Assembly (NCBI GenBank): GCA_007844125.1
Contig: CM017558.1
Location: forward strand, 60,593,780 to 60,657,779
DNA: 64,000 bases
Source: Sinonovacula constricta
Taxonomy: Eukaryota > Mollusca > Bivalvia > Cardiida > Solecurtidae
Direction: 5' to 3'
Shown: positions 25,011 to 39,116 of the stretch, in pieces
Position numbering within the stretch: position 1 is the first letter of the stretch
How the letters are laid out: each line of letters starts with the position of its first letter
The notes under the pieces: model-generated
Database searches by the model: none
Told to the model about the DNA's origin: nothing
What the model saw: the letters and a program-made list of their open reading frames with translations, nothing else
Position numbers and translations under genes: made by a program

Positions 25011-28000
25011 TTGGTATCTTCTTCGCTGTTTAAGAAGTACCTATTTCGTTTAACGATATCAAAATTATACGGATACAATATTATTTATATTACTATAACA
25101 TGAACAAATACAAGTTAGCATGTAGTATCTATCATCATAAATGTTATTATATCAAATATCGAAATTAATGAGGCTATACCCGAAGAATATTTATCCTTTT
25201 ATCCAATAAACCTCTCAAGGAAAATTGCCAAACAAAATGATCCTATTTAACATGGTATGCAAAAGATATTCTCCTAACAAATGTCTGATTTGATGGTACT
25301 TTATTATTGTTATATGAAATTGTAATGTGAAATCTTTGCTAGCAGCATCGACAATATTTCAGAAATAACCTCTTCACATGCTATAGCTTTATCCAACTAG
25401 AGTGTCTAGATATGCGGCTGGGATCGGACTTAATAGCGAACGTACAAAGTACAACGCAATATTACACTTAATTTTTTTTGCAGGCGGCAGGAATTGGATA
25501 ATAATAGTTTTAGTTTTTTATTGATTTAACAATGTTTAATTCTCTACTGAACAAATAGCATCCTAGAAAACTTAGATTAAACACATACGGGAAAGCAGTA
25601 ATATGTCAGATTAAAATCATTGTCAACAATATTTCTTATCATAAATTCTGCATTTAAAGTATAAAATAAAACATGCAGAAGTAGGTACAGGTCATGTAAC
25701 TGAAGTAAGTGGTAATGTAGTCAATGGTTTCTTTGTTAAATTGGTTGGTAGCAATAAAGCTTCCTACTACAGATAACTCTACAGCAATTTGAGCTTATAG
25801 ACCCTTACAGTTTGTAACGGAAGACGGATCTGCCTTTCAGATTGTATTTACCCTCGTTATTGTACATATTGAGCTTTAACATGCAGATAATTTGATTTGC
25901 AGAATAGTAAAAAACTCACTCTGGTTGCTGAACTCAAAGAAAATCAAATGTAGATTCCGATAAAGAACCGCCCGACTAAACCAAAGTAAGCGTATTGTGG
26001 CAGAAGCCTTCACAATTGGTTATCAGATCTACAAAGACATTGTCCAATTTTAATTATTAATAATTGTTAAGTATGTACAAATAACTTATTTTTATCGTAC
26101 CATTTTGAGGTTTGTCATAATTATATTTGCAAGATGGACTACCCTGTGTGGTATGCAAATTTAGTTTAAAATTATATTGACATTACTAACAATGCAAAAA
26201 CGGTTGATGTGTATGTGCTTTGAAAATATATGCAAAATACGTCAATCAATCTGTAAATATAAAAAACCAAGCCATTACTTAGTAAACAATGTTATGAGAT
26301 GTGGGGTTTTCTATTTATCAGCCTTTCAGCCATTATTGTTCTGTTTCTTTTAAAGGGTCTTCGAGTACGCCGCTTGTCACAAAAATGACATAACATAGGT
26401 AAATAAGAAAACTTGCGCCAATTTAAAGATAATCTATTGTACGATTATGTAAGGCAACATGTTGTCAATACAATCGTGACTAAGTAAAACATAGTTTGGT
26501 ATAACTGTTTAAAAAAAATCAAATTACATTTTTTTTTACATGTTTATTCAAAAGTTCAATATATATGATGTATATGTTTACTGTCTGTTGGCGTTGTTGA
26601 AGATAAAGTTTCCAAAATAGCATAACATTCAAGTGTTCTAAGGCTTATGTGGAGACCCTTTGATATAACTGGTGGAATATGAATGCACACTGACAGGCCT
26701 ATAGTTTTCAATCATTGTAACATTTGCAAATGAATTATTTTGCCAATCATTTGTCTGTGTTGCACAATTGCAAGTCATACTCACTCGATAAATATCCTAC
26801 TAACTTTTATATTGCACTTCGCCATCCAGAAACATTAAAAAGTTAACAACTCAATAATATTTCCGAAGTGAAAAGATGTGAACATCTAATTCAGAATTAA
26901 TCAAAACAAATGTTTGAGTCAAGTTAATCTTAAAATGGCACCTGCACAATTTAATTGAATTTATTATTAATATTATTTACCAGCGTAGTTCATAAATAGC
27001 TAAGCATAATACAATTTGTTTAATCTGAACTTTGGTATTTAATGTTTCTTGATGACATTAATAAACTTACCTTTTTTGGCTCACTATAATTGCTGAAGAT
27101 CATTTAGATAGAAATTAGAAATAATTTCTATTCACATTACAATCTTACCGCTGAATAATATATAGAAAGCGCGATATGAGTACAACTAGCTTCGTCCTTT
27201 TATAACCAATCAAGATATTGTAATACAAGACTACAATAAGGATTTTCTCTTTAGGTTTGTGCACGCAAATCATCAAATTGTATTTACATTTCTCTAGAGG
27301 CCAATTGCTAAACAAAAGAAGCTCGTTATATTTGATGAGTCTATTTATTTATAACTCCAAGAAACAGACGTAAAGAGAAACCATTTTTTAACATGCAGGA
27401 TGTGCTGATGTACCGGTTTTGTGATGGTATTTACGCAATTTAAACGTACATGTTTCTAAAGAGGAAATAATGCGCTTACCAATAATTTATTCAGATCCAA
27501 TTGAAGTATGTATTATACTAAGATAACATACATTATTGAAAGGTATTTTTGTTGTGATTTTTTCAAAAGGATTCAAAATTAAACTTGACACTTCAACGGT
27601 ATTTAAAGGAAATGATCTTATAATTAAGTATCATGTTCAACTCTATGTTCATTATGTAAGATGACAGTTTACAAAAAGATATTGGTTATTAGCGATTTTA
27701 TAGCATAATAAATTGAGATCAAGAAAATAGTTTACATGTTTTAGGAGATATTTGTTTAATGCCAATTTATAAAAAGTTTAAAAACACATTAGACTAAGTA
27801 CTACTTTACATAAAATAGACGGATTCTAAAGGGCTAAATTGTTGTGCGAGATATTATTCATCATTAAACTGAATATTTGATTTCTTCAATTAGTAATCTG
27901 AAATTATATACTTTTTTTTAATATTATAGTTAATTAACTTAAAATGTTATAATTTAAAGATATAATATAGCTTTCATGACGGAACGATATAGAATTCGTT

Positions 28001-29859
28001 GTGTCATATTTATCGTAATGAATTATAGACTACCAAATCGGTGAAAACAAAATGAAAATAGTATATGCTTTTTGCCATTGTTATAAATTAGTCTATGAAA
28101 CTGAAGTATAGATCCATTTTGATGAAAATTCCCTGGAGGTAAAATGCCAATAAACTGGTCCTTAATATAGCATGATTAGTAGCAAATTGTGTTTAGCTAG
28201 CGAACGAGCTAGGGGTAATAAATCATAATTTATAATGCTGCAATTCTAAGAAAAGTTTAGTGATAATACTAGCGACCTGCATGGACACAGTTTTTAAAAA
28301 CGTATCTTTTATTATATTATTTTAGTATAGACCCATATCTACAACATATACCGGTTTCTTAATGGTTTATTTATATTTTTTAATTTCTCTTTCTGCATGT
28401 TCATCACACATCGTACTGTAATATATTTTCGTAATCATTTCAATTTCAGCTCATGCAATAAAAATATCCATAATCATAAGTAAAAAAGATATCTTCCTTA
28501 TTATAGCTAAACGATTTCCTTTTCCGTTTTTTCTTACTTTTGCATAAGGCTAATATCATTGTAGTATTGGCATATACATGTATACATAAGCAAAAATTAG
28601 CTTTACAGTTAAGCAATATCTTATCTAAACACGGTTCCGTTTTTTGTTTAAAATGTATATACTTCATGTCTGAGAGTAGTTTCCATTTAATTTAATTAAA
28701 AACATATGATAAACCATTATGATTAAGTTAAAAATGCATGAATCGCTCAAACTCTAGCCATTTTTAAAATACTGGTTAATATTAAGAAGGTAATGTTTTT
28801 AACATCGTCTTCATGTCTCTTTCTTTGGTTGGGACAGTTCGTTTAAAACTTAGAAATATTCATTGAGAATCATACTTAAATGCCCTACCTTGATATTATT
28901 CCGAAATACATTACCGTAATGAGACCCTGCTCCTTCTAAAACAACAAAAGCAGTCTATGGTAAACACGACTATAGGCCATGTGAGAATTAGATATCTATA
29001 AAATCCCATTTCATGACATAAATACAACATTGATAGTGGTAACAAATGTATCATGCAAACTTCTTTCTGCCTCTGAGTGTTAAACATTCTGAAATATCAT
29101 TGTTATTATTATTCATGTTTATGCTCATAATGAATAGGTGACATGCCATTTTATAAAACAGTGTTTTGCGTTTAAATATCAATTCAATCGTAGAAAAGTA
29201 TTTAGACACTCATTATACACATAAGCGATTAGATAAACAATATCGAATTACTTTCTACTATAGGCATTTTTAACTTCACTGTTTTGGTCCATTTATTGTT
29301 AAAATAATATTGTATGTTTCGTGACAAAAGCATCAACGTATCTTGAAGAAAAGTGCCATAAATGTATATGTCCTTGCAACAGAGTAAGGCATAAGTTTGC
29401 ACAAGGTCGACGTTAATTTAACTTTACAATCCTGCCGCACAGACAGTTAACATATTGCCGATGTCTGTCTATAGTACTTTATTGGCTTATTTTCCAAATA
29501 AGTAAAAGCCTTTTGTCTGAAAAAAAATATTAGCCTACACACGTGCATGCATATTAGGGTATTGGGAAAGTAGTCATATTGTCGTAAAAATAAAGACATA
29601 TTGTAAGAAAAACGCATCTCTACAAATATTTAAAACAAGTCATGTTTTGTACTTACAAAGTTTACCATGTAAAGTAAAACCTATATTTCTCAATTTCGGA
29701 TATTTTTCAATAATGCTTGTATCACCTTTTAAATTGGAAACGATAAATCAAGTGAAGAGTATATGTTTGTAGAGGAAGGAAAGCAACATGATCAACGGCA
29801 GTGAACATTGACACAAAAACTGATAAGAAACAATGTTGTTGAAGCGTGTTTGGTATGAT

Positions 29860-29975
29860 GACACTTTATGGCTATAAATGCGTCGGTCTGTGGTTCATCT
29901 CCTGTAAAACTGCTCCCAAGAGTCTCTTGCCAAGAATTTTATGATGGCATGATCCGCAGATATACACGCACCAAA
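29860..29975 (+). repeat. Block A, copy in U1
   Basis: CACTTTATGGCTATAAATGC, GTCGGTCTGTGG, AAAACTGCTCCCAAGAG, TTGCCAAGAATTTTATGATG and GGCATGATCCGCAGATA. The 8-bp inverted pair of U0 is reduced here to TGCCA / TGGCA. Confidence 0.78.
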
Positions 29976-30883
29976 GATGAGTAATTATTATGATGTAACT
30001 TAGCAATGTCTCGAGTTCTCATCCTGTATAACGTCTAACTTTCTGTGTCAAATTCTGCTGTTCTGCCTCTTTCTTTTAATAATAAGAAAACTAAAAGTTA
30101 ACTAGCCATTAAATCTACAGAAAAATAACGATTTGGTTGTGCAAAACAAAGCAGACAAATGAGTATATGGCGCAATAGATTGACTAATATACAAGCCACT
30201 GACCCATTATTGTGCTTTACTTTAAGTCATAGAGCCTGATTGAAGCCTGACGAAATCATTGGACAGTTTTGTTGACATTCGAATGTAACCATTGCTTTGA
30301 GCTTCCGTCTGGATTTTGTTTTACTTAAACTAATACAACAGACATTATCAAGACTCACTGGCGAAATCAGTCTAGCAAAGGACTGACATGCAAGATTGAA
30401 TTTACAAAAAAAGCATTTGTCTTGTGGGTTTTATAACATTTTTGTGTTGTTTTTTCCTTGGTCATTTTAGTTATTTAGCTTTATCAGCCTGTTAGAATTT
30501 TGCATAAATTTTAAAACAAAGACAATCTAAATCTGTTTTCGTTAACCGAAAAATAATTCCTGTCAGCAGTAATATTGCTTTTATGTATATTCACTGTTGG
30601 ACTGATGGACAAATGTTGTTTGGTGACTACCGGCACATTTCCAAAGTTTTTAATTCAATAACATTAAATCAATGCGTATATGAAACGTTAATGGTAATAT
30701 ATTCATCGATCGAGCAAACAATCAAGTTGTGTTTACATTCTCCAATTCTTTCTGGTAAGTCAATTTCCAAACGGAAATCCATTGCATTAATTTGATACTA
30801 ATTTACAATCGATTTGGAGATAAATTATTGAAGTAACATGGATCTTAGTGTACTGTCAACTTCTTGTCTCTAAGTAAGAATAT

Positions 30884-31062
30884 ACAAGACAAAGTCCTAT
30901 TAGTTTTGCAACATATACAAAAAAAGAAAAGGCAGAAGACAATGGTATTGACAAGCAAGTCAAATGTAAAAGTAAGAACAAAACTGAGAAGTGTCATTTA
31001 ACAAAAAGTGCAAACCCGACAGTTACCGCATTGGAACGGCCCGACCGGGGTGCTTAAACACT
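30884..31062 (-). repeat. Family X copy (tail A, head shortened)
   Basis: From the tail terminus AAGAATATACAAGACAAAGT through CAACATATAC and AAGTAAGAACAAAACTGAG to the head motifs CCCGACAGTTACCGCATTGG and CGGGGTGCTTAAACAC. The stem of the head hairpin is partly deleted: AACGGCCCGACCGGGG replaces the longer form. Confidence 0.87.
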
Positions 31063-33939
31063 CATGTAGTAAACAGATTATACAAATAGTCTTGCTATGG
31101 ATTATGCTTATGTGGTTATGATTCTTACCAAAGGAAAACCGAAGTACAACGTCTTAGCCATTAGACATCGCCAACTTAAGTAGCTATAAGACAAAGAATT
31201 GAATTGCTTGTCGTTTTCTTTCGTTTTGTGGTATTTAATTATCAACTCCATGTACCCAATAGCTTTTTTATTATTTTAGATATGACATGAACAGAAAATT
31301 AAGCGACATTGTTTAAACTAGGTGTATGTTCTCTCGTTAGTTAAGTTGAATATATATTCGTATATACAGAATACATAAAACCTTTAGATGCATAGACATG
31401 CTACATGAGATTTGTAATATTTGTAACCGAACACTAGACAACAAGATAAAGAGGGAAATGTTGTCTTTGCGTGATAGCTTCTCTTTACTGGCTTTGGTAT
31501 AATGGCATTTGGTCAGTACCAATTTTTCGGTTTAAATAAATACTTATTTCGTTTATCATAGTAACTACTAACAAAATAGTATTTACAGCTTTCTAACATG
31601 TAACTCTATACGATTGCATGACTATCCATCATAAATTGTTATGATACCCAATATCGGTATGGATAAAACTATTGCACTCGAAAATATGCCCCTTTTATAG
31701 AATCTCCTAATGGAAAACTGCCTAACATAGTTATTCGTCGGAACCGGTTAAGCAAAAACATATTCCGTTAGCAAACGACTGTTTAGGGGGGACGTTATCA
31801 TTGTTTTATGATAACTACATTACCATGAGGAGTATGTGGTAACAAAACTGACCCTACTCCCAAAATAATCTCTGTACACGCAAGTTGTGTTAAATGCGCC
31901 AGGGAAAGTATATCAAAGTTCTGTGCAATATTACTGTGAATGTTCACAAACATGCGCTATTTTACGCAAAATCAACTTGACACGAGCAATGAATATCAAA
32001 CTGTGATCGACAAAACTTTCTTTATAATGTAAATGATACATAAAGAAGCTAAATAAATACAAAACAAACAAGAGATGCGATACGTCAATGTTGGATCCTC
32101 ATCTATCATAAATACGTTTATACAACATAGGTGGCAATAAAGATTAAATCTTTAGGAATAAGGTGGTACCAATGTGGTCATTAGGAAGAATATCTTTTTT
32201 CTTACGTGGGTTGTAATCAATAAGGTTTATCACAGTTTGTAAAATCATGTACGTCGTCACGGTTTCTAGCTGACGACCGTAAAACAAAGTAAACATCAAG
32301 AAAATGATGTGTAGTAAATGTCGTCTGAACCTCAATTTGACACGATGCTCAATAATGTACACGTCAGGTGAACAGCAAAGATAAAAGTCCTAATAAATAA
32401 CCACAATGCTAAACCAAATGACGTACACAGTTGCGACATTCAACCTACGGTTGAAATTTTGAGCACGAGGTTCGACTGTATTTCGGGTTTGTGTCAGCAA
32501 TTAAAAGGTTATATTATTTTGTGTATTACAGTTATATAATGTATCTGAGGTTCGACTGTATAATTCAGGCTATGTCTTAATAATGTTTATTATATTTATC
32601 TGATAGAATGAAAAAGTGTAAGGAATATTTTGAATTATTCACAATACGTACAAAACATGTGTTTACAAAACAAATGCACTTCCACATATTTACAAAATGC
32701 AAAAGTTTGCGTGTTTGTATCAAGTCGGACCATTCTTTTGTGATCTTGTACCGCGATATGTATATTTTGTTATTTTTTCAATGTTTATCCTTTTGTCTAT
32801 TTTAGGTTGTAGGCACGTCCTTAGTAATAAAAACGATATTATTTTAAGTTGCGCTTGCTATGCAAATACACTTTGGAAGTGTTCGTTTGTAAATTAGTAA
32901 TTAATTTAATGATTAATAATTAATCTTGTTCAAGGTAGCGCTCGTATGCTCACATTCAACGGTGCCTAACTTTTATATGAAGTTCAAACTTCAATTGTAG
33001 AAAAATGTATAAAAAATCAATATCTGTATCTCATTTTAAACAGTTTCTTGATGTTGAAATTAACGTTTAAAAAATGACATCATTCAACAACAAATCGCTC
33101 CTCTGAGGCTGTGAGGTCGATCCATTATGATAACTAGACGATGTTGGGTGCACACTGACAGGGTGATATCAGTGTTAGTAACATTTGCAAATAAATTGTT
33201 CTGCCAATCACCCGTCTGTGTTGCACATGAATTAGTCACAATCTCCTAGCAACATATCATATAGACTTTAATATGACGATTGGATAACGCATCGAATCTA
33301 ATGGCATTATATCTATTTTGTAATGAATCAAAACATATGTCATTCTGTCGTCTCAAAACTTAACAATTGACTTAAAAGTTTCACCTGAACGCATTTGTTA
33401 TCAAATTATATTTAAATCACCATGCGTGAATAATATTCGTTGCTAACGACGACCGTAATATACTTCCTTCAGTTTTCGTGAATGTACTTTGTGTTCACGT
33501 GATGACAAAAAGAAATGTCTGGTGATTTACTTATATGTTTATTAAATATAAGTCTCCATCTAAAACAGATAAACTATTAGTAATATGGTATACTACACGA
33601 TTTAGCAATTTATATGATATTGCATTATTATCTACCAAACAGTAAGAAAAAAACATGTTTATCCTATATTATCCTAATAAAGTATATTATTTTGCAATTC
33701 ATTTAAAAGAGCATTAAAAGGCTACCTACGTTCGTCTTTAGCAGACAAATATTCTAGATATGTTTGCACTTTCCACAGAGGCAAATTGATAAACAAATGA
33801 AGCAAGGAATATTTAATAAGCAGGTTTCTTAAACAAAAAGAGAAAAACTGCAATTTGACCAATATTTGCTTAAATTATTAATATGGTACCTTGTACTGCT
33901 TTGTAGCTGTTTTCCTGATTAGCATATACAGCTTACGGG

Positions 33940-34130
33940 TCTCCAAGTCGGACCATATTGCCAACTGACCGTTCCAAGGCGGTAAATGTCGGGTTTACTC
34001 TTTTTTGTTAAATGACTCATCACATATTTCTTCTTCCTTTTACATTTGGCTTTCATGTGAATACCTTTGCCCTGTGCCTTTTCAAATGTTGGTATATGTT
34101 GCAATGCTTATACTACTTTGTCGTTTATTC
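33940..34130 (+). repeat. Family X copy (head partly lost, tail A)
   Basis: CCAAGTCGGACCATATTGCC, AACTGACCGTTCCAAGGCGG, GGGTTTACTCTTTTTTGTTA, GGCTTTCATGTGAATACC, CTTTGCCCTGTGCC and GGTATATGTTGCAATGCTTA. The terminus is decayed. Short frames on both strands (33,919-34,208) are read through it. Confidence 0.88.
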
Positions 34131-35639
34131 TCATCCAAAGTTAAAATAATATGTACAGTCGATTATTTTAGCTACAATCTCAATATAAAAGAAAACAGAC
34201 GATATTGAATATTTGATGAACAGAATTCTATTTCTATACCATGTTACTCTATAAATGCGATGCGAAATGATGGTTTATGCATACTTCTAGATATACAGCA
34301 AAAATAACACAATCATGTCATTAAAATACTTTAAAATTCTTTGGGAAATCAACAATATTTAAAATGCTTTAAACACATAAAAAAGGGTTGTCGCTTCGCA
34401 TAAAAAAGTTAAGCCTTAGTTAAGTTATTTAGATCGGTTCTGTTTTGCAATGAAGTGCATGTTTAAGTTCTTCAATGTTAATATGCTTCTATAATAATTA
34501 TACAATATTTCTATATTATAGAATTGTTGGTCAAAATGTTGTAATGTAATGATGATATAGCCAACATGACAGCAGAATATATTAATCATGTTGTCTTATT
34601 TCATCCTGAAGTCAAGACTACAAATACGATAAATTCACAAATAGCTTATGCCATCTGCTATCGTTACAAATAAGTCTATGGCACGGAAGTATGTATAGAT
34701 CCACTGGTGAATATTTCCTTGAGGCAAAATACCAAAGTTGGTCTGTATTATATTTGATAAGCAACAAATTGTCTTCAGCTAGCAAATGTCTGGTTTTGGG
34801 GATAATTTAACTAAGTTTAGATACTGCAATTTTGAGAGAAAGTCTGCAATAATACCAGTAATTTTCCACAAATGATCCCTTAGCATGAACACATTTCTTA
34901 TTTACTATATTCTCTTTATTGTTTTAGCTTGGTATAGAATTGCAAATATATATCTAGTAAAAGTGATAGAAGTAGACCTGACACAGAGCGTCAGCCGTTT
35001 TGATAAAGGTCAGTGTGTCGATGGAACTTTAAACACAAAGTCACTGTATATCATAAATAAACTTACCTACTTCATTTACCGTTTACTTAATTGGTCACAT
35101 ATGTTCAATTGACCAGCTATGTCGTGTTGTTTATTTTGCTGTTTTTTGTTTTTAAATTTCATTCGACATGCAACATTTACACTGGCTTTTGATCATTAAC
35201 TAAACAATAAACAAACGTTCATGCATCCTTTAGAAATGCAATGAGATGGCCTTCTTAATAGGACTACATTTCCCACATGATAACACCATGCTCTGAGATC
35301 ACGATGGTAAGGGACATTAACCACATGGACTGTATTCAGGGGTTACGACATCAAAATGTAAATAACGTATCATTTCTATCAGTTTTACGTTTGGTAATGA
35401 TTGAGCTAAGATATTTATAATGTATATTGTAATATGTGTTTTAACTTTTAGCAGCTATTTATTAATTATAATAAACAGTGAAACATATACATGCATTATT
35501 TATAATAAATCTAAAAATCCGGGTGAACGTATCCTCTGTATTTTTTTATTGTTAAGGACAGAAAGAAATATGGAAGACGCCAGTGGATATTAACCCAAAT
35601 CCTGATCAGAAACATATTTATTGTAGCATATTTATTTTA

Positions 35640-35760
35640 ATACCACTTTATGACCATAAAAGCGTCGGTCTGTGGAATACCCTCGTAAAAGACAGCTCCC
35701 ATGAGTATCTTGCAAAGATATGATGGCATGATCGGAAGATAATCACATACTAGAGATGAG
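35640..35760 (+). repeat. Block A, copy in U2/D1
   Basis: CTTTATGACCATAAAAGCGT, CGGTCTGTGG, AAAGACAGCTCCCATGAG, GATGGCATGATCGGAAGATA. The inverted pair seen at 21,987 is broken here. Confidence 0.78.
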
Positions 35761-36685
35761 TACATGTGACGGTGAGTTACATAGGCACTGCACTTAGTTG
35801 CATACTGCTTTTAGTGTCATATTACATTGTAGTTTTTACTGATGTCTCTTTTGGTAAGTTGATTAAACAGCACAGTGTGAAAAAATATTAAATTACTATA
35901 TATTGATGCTGCCAATTTAGGCTGAGTGCAGCAGCATAACAGATAAATGTCGCATATGTATGTGCGTGTACGTGCGTTCGAACGAACGTTTGTCCGTGTG
36001 TTTGTGTGAGATCGGTCAAGGGTGTATATGTGTGGGTGTTGGTGTGGTATATCTAGTTTTTAGCAATGGAAATAATTTCAAGTTAGTTTTTATTCTAGTT
36101 AGGTTTGCACAGTCATTAAAGATCAGTCAAACACAGCTTAACGCAATTACACTTGTCATCGTCTAACGTAAACATAATTGATAATTAAGCCTAAATTTAA
36201 TTTGTAAGTTATTTTTGTTGTAGATCGTTTTTTCAAACGTTATTCAATATGGTCAAAAATATACTCACAAGTATAAAAGATATTAGAATATCTAGATTTA
36301 AATGGCCTCTGATTTTGCATCATCTGTAGACGCAAGTGTTGATATGCGATATATCCATATAGTATACACATTTTGTTCATTTTGTCCATCAATCTTGTGG
36401 TTTCTCTGGACCACAAAAAAATTTAATCGCTTTTTCTTCGCCAAATTCAGGGCCAGAAATCGATTGTAACGACAAGGAAAAGTTTGTGAATGGAATCTCT
36501 CAATCAGATAGCGTTAGATTTCATTTGTCAATACATTACACTGCCTCTCACGCATCTCTGTTGCAGAATTTCGGTGCTTTAACTTTTATTTAATGGCTGA
36601 ACGTTTCTGCGATAACAACCGTGATGTGCACTGATGGACAACAAGATATACAAACTGCACAGATATCAGCAGAACCTCGTGTGAA

Positions 36686-36812
36686 CGAATAGGTAAATAA
36701 GAAAAGGTCCTATTAAAATTTCCACAGATATTTTAATTTTATCTACCAGTAGACAAAGGCAAACAAGGTAAATGTAAATGTGACTAAACACAGAGACAAG
36801 ACATAACACACA
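36686..36812 (-). repeat. Family X tail B copy
   Basis: AATAGGTAAATAAGAAAAGG, TCCTATTAAAATTTCCACAG, ATCTACCAGTAGACAAAGGC, AACAAGGTAAATGTAAATGT, GACAAGACATAACAC. Very close to the copy at 42,515. It lies within about 1.5 kb of D1 (36,410-37,940) that has no counterpart in D2. Confidence 0.88.
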
Positions 36813-38660
36813 TAAAGAAACTTTGACTGTTCTGCAATGAGAAACATGAGGATTTGTGTCAAAAGTATTGGAAACTGATGTCCTGTTCAGTCATTTATTC
36901 AATGTCTTAATATAAGTATTGTTATGTTATATCAGTCATTCTGTGCGACTTATCCACCCATTCATGTAATAATGTTTGCTCGTGTACAAAATTATATGTA
37001 AAAGATGCGTAACTGAAAGGCTATAGATGAGACGAATAATAACTACAACTTACAGTTAATGGTATGGATGTGCTTTTATCGATTTATTACTATGATTGTT
37101 ACTACAAATGAAGAACCAAAACAATTTGTTAAAGTCAACCATAATATTTGTTTTTAATATGGTGACGTAATATTGATGGGTCTTTTGAACGCAAATATTC
37201 AATTCATCTTGAACATGTTATTTGAGGTTTAATCAAATTCTTCAAATTGTCTACATGTGTCGAAAAAACTTAGTATTGCCCTAGTACTTACATCTTGCTT
37301 TGCTTTGAGGTTCAAATCCGGGACCATTTAGTCCGAAATGTGAAGACTTAATCACTAGATAATAAACGGTGAAAAACCATTTTATTGTCTAATCGTTTTC
37401 ATAACGCACCAATTTGTTAAGGGAAACAGCATCTGTTTTCGACCATTGTGTATGCTCATTATCTTTCCATCAAGCATTAGGGTGGTGTTTAGGTGACTGC
37501 GTTTCCTATTTAAATGGTTTCTTTACGAAGTTCGGCTGTTGTGACTTTTTCTATTTTTTGTCTTTTGCACATTGTAACATTAATGGCTATAATGTGTAAA
37601 ATCCATCATTGTCAGCTCCTCTTGGGACAGATTCGCGTCGTGGCCGGTACGAGAAGTTTCATTTGTAAATGATTTAATTTGAGCTTTGATGGTTAATCTT
37701 CTCAAACATCTGTCTGGTGTCTTCCTTAACCAATAATTAGCTCAATGTCGCCAATATGAACATTACAGCGCCCTTTTGATGTAACAAATAACACATTTTA
37801 TGACCAAATATCGATATTTATATCTTAATATCACGCAAAGTTATAAACGTGTTCTGGGGAAGTCTCTGGAGGTAAATTTCCAAACAAAGTAATCTTTATA
37901 TGTGGGATACGCAAAAAGTGTATTCCGCCAGCAAATGTCTGGTTTGGGCTAAATTATCATAGTTTTATTATTCTTTCATTCCGTGTGGAAACTTTCCAAA
38001 GAATGTCGGCTACATTCCCCATCGATTTCAAAACATACAAAAGCTTAAACAAAGTCGTGTGTATGGATTTATTGTTTGGGCTTGTTTAGAAAATTATCAT
38101 ATTTTCAAATATCGGAAGGGGCTGCGTTTTGGAATGACAAGATAAAGGATAAATAGTTAACTATGATCGATCAAAGAAGCATTATATTGTAATGACAATT
38201 CAACAACAAGGGTTGCCAGTCAGATAAATGGCGGGACGTATTTACTGAAAGGAAATATATGCAGCATATACAAATCTAATATAATTACCTGGCTTGTTAC
38301 AGTTTTCTACTCTGTTCTTTATTCTTTTCATTCCGTATAACCTTGGTTTGCATCGATAAAACATCCCGCAGAATAAAGCTCTAATAGCATGTTGAAAGCC
38401 CGTCAGTCATTGCTGTCTGTGGTAGCTTGATTGTAGAAGAACAGGAAATATTTAGAAAACAACTGGCTTGAAAAGGCACCGGCTGTCTTGGAATATGCTC
38501 TCACTATTAATGATAATATATAGAATGCGATCAGCTGAATCGAAACGTTTACGTTGAAACACAAAATCTGATGATTTCTTTGTCAAGTCCACAGAGAGAT
38601 GCATAGCAAGACATTTTTTTCTTGAAAACTGTTATTTTAGTGTTGTTGTTTTTTTTTCAG

Positions 38661-38756
38661 AATTTCTACGAGACTCGGGACAAGGAGTCTGCAATAACAA
38701 CAAATTACACTCTTAGATGTTGTTTTGTCAATCCTGGTTCGCAGTTGTTATTATGA
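38661..38756 (+). other. Conserved 96-bp core of D1 with an acceptor-like 5' edge
   Basis: Follows TTGTTTTTTTTTCAG. It is open for 31 codons and then TGA. The D2 counterpart (47,252-47,347) has the same length, the same frame and the same stop, with only 8 differences. Seven of those 8 change the encoded residue, so the conservation does not look like selection on a protein. It could be a terminal exon, a regulatory element or a recent patch of gene conversion. I do not recognise the peptide. Confidence 0.4.
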
Positions 38757-38794
38757 TGACTTGCTGAAAATGTGTTGTTGTTTTGTGAGTGTGC

Positions 38795-38824
38795 GTGTGT
38801 GTGCGTGCGTGCGTGCGTGCGTGT
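38795..38824. repeat. (GTGC)n short tandem repeat
   Basis: GTGTGCGTGCGTGCGTGCGT followed by GTG. Absent from the D2 counterpart, so it expanded after the duplication or was lost there. Confidence 0.85.
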
Positions 38825-39081
38825 GTCTTTGACGTAAAGTTATGAGATAAGACTTAAGTTCTATTCTTGTTTGAAAACATGTCTTAATGTAGTCATCGCA
38901 AAGAATTAACTTAAAAGATATAGTCGCTGTGTTATAAATTCACTGTGCTGTTTGGATTAGTATATCCATGGAAGATGATATTATGGAGACAGCTAATTCG
39001 AAAAGGTAATTGTCATTATGAATAGTATAATATTTAGGTTCATACAAAATAAATAACTTCAGAAAAGGTTGTCAGTATTTA

Positions 39082-39116
39082 GATCGAACCTGGTACCGCA
39101 ACATGTACAGCGTCAA
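39082..39116 (+). mobile_element. SINE S1 head relic in D1
   Basis: GAACCTGGTACCGCAACATG TACAGCGTC matches the first ~30 bp of S1. It sits at the position corresponding to the fuller S1 copy of D2 at 47,640. The rest of the element is missing or unrecognisable. Confidence 0.6.

Larger units (their letters stand above)
25110..31600 (+). repeat. Diverged tandem unit U1
   Basis: Second copy of the ordered block set. Blocks: C1 25,110-25,290 (GGAAAATTGCCAAACAAAAT, CTAACAAATGTCTGATTTG); L2 26,690-26,810 (ACATTTGCAAATGAATTATT, TTTGTCTGTGTTGCACA); C2 27,245-27,390 (TCTCTAGAGGCCAATTGC, AAAGAGAAACC); M 28,000-28,290 (CTATGAAACTGAAGTATAG, CCTGGAGGTAAAATGCC, TTAGCTAGCGAAC); B 29,310-29,560 (GACAAAAGCATCAACGTATC); A 29,860-29,975; E about 30,560-30,650. 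Spacing to U2 is about 5.8-6.5 kb block by block. Apart from short open frames with no recognisable product, I see no gene in it. Confidence 0.65.
31600..37800 (+). repeat. Diverged tandem unit U2
   Basis: Third copy of the ordered block set. Blocks: C1 31,610-31,780 (GGAAAACTGCCTAACATAG, GTTAGCAAACGACTG); L2 33,100-33,260 (GTAACATTTGCAAATAAATT, CCCGTCTGTGTTGCACA); C2 33,735-33,850 (CAGAGGCAAATTGATAAAC); M 34,560-34,870 (TGAGGCAAAATACC, TCAGCTAGCAAATGTCTGG, AATACCAGTAATTTTCC); A 35,640-35,760; E about 36,510-36,680. The next C1 is at 37,790-37,960. From 35.2 kb onward it doubles as the start of the larger D1 unit. Confidence 0.65.

Noticed and set aside
26390..26408. Possible tail B terminus (TAGGTAAATAAGAAAA)
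   Set aside because: The match stops after about 16 bp.
30567..30754. Candidate exon: acceptor TTCCTGTCAG, open frame, donor TCTG|GTAAGT
   Set aside because: The splice context is attractive, but the peptide is unrecognised and rich in AT-type codons. Related DNA in U0 (23.1 kb) and U2 (36.6 kb) does not keep the frame.
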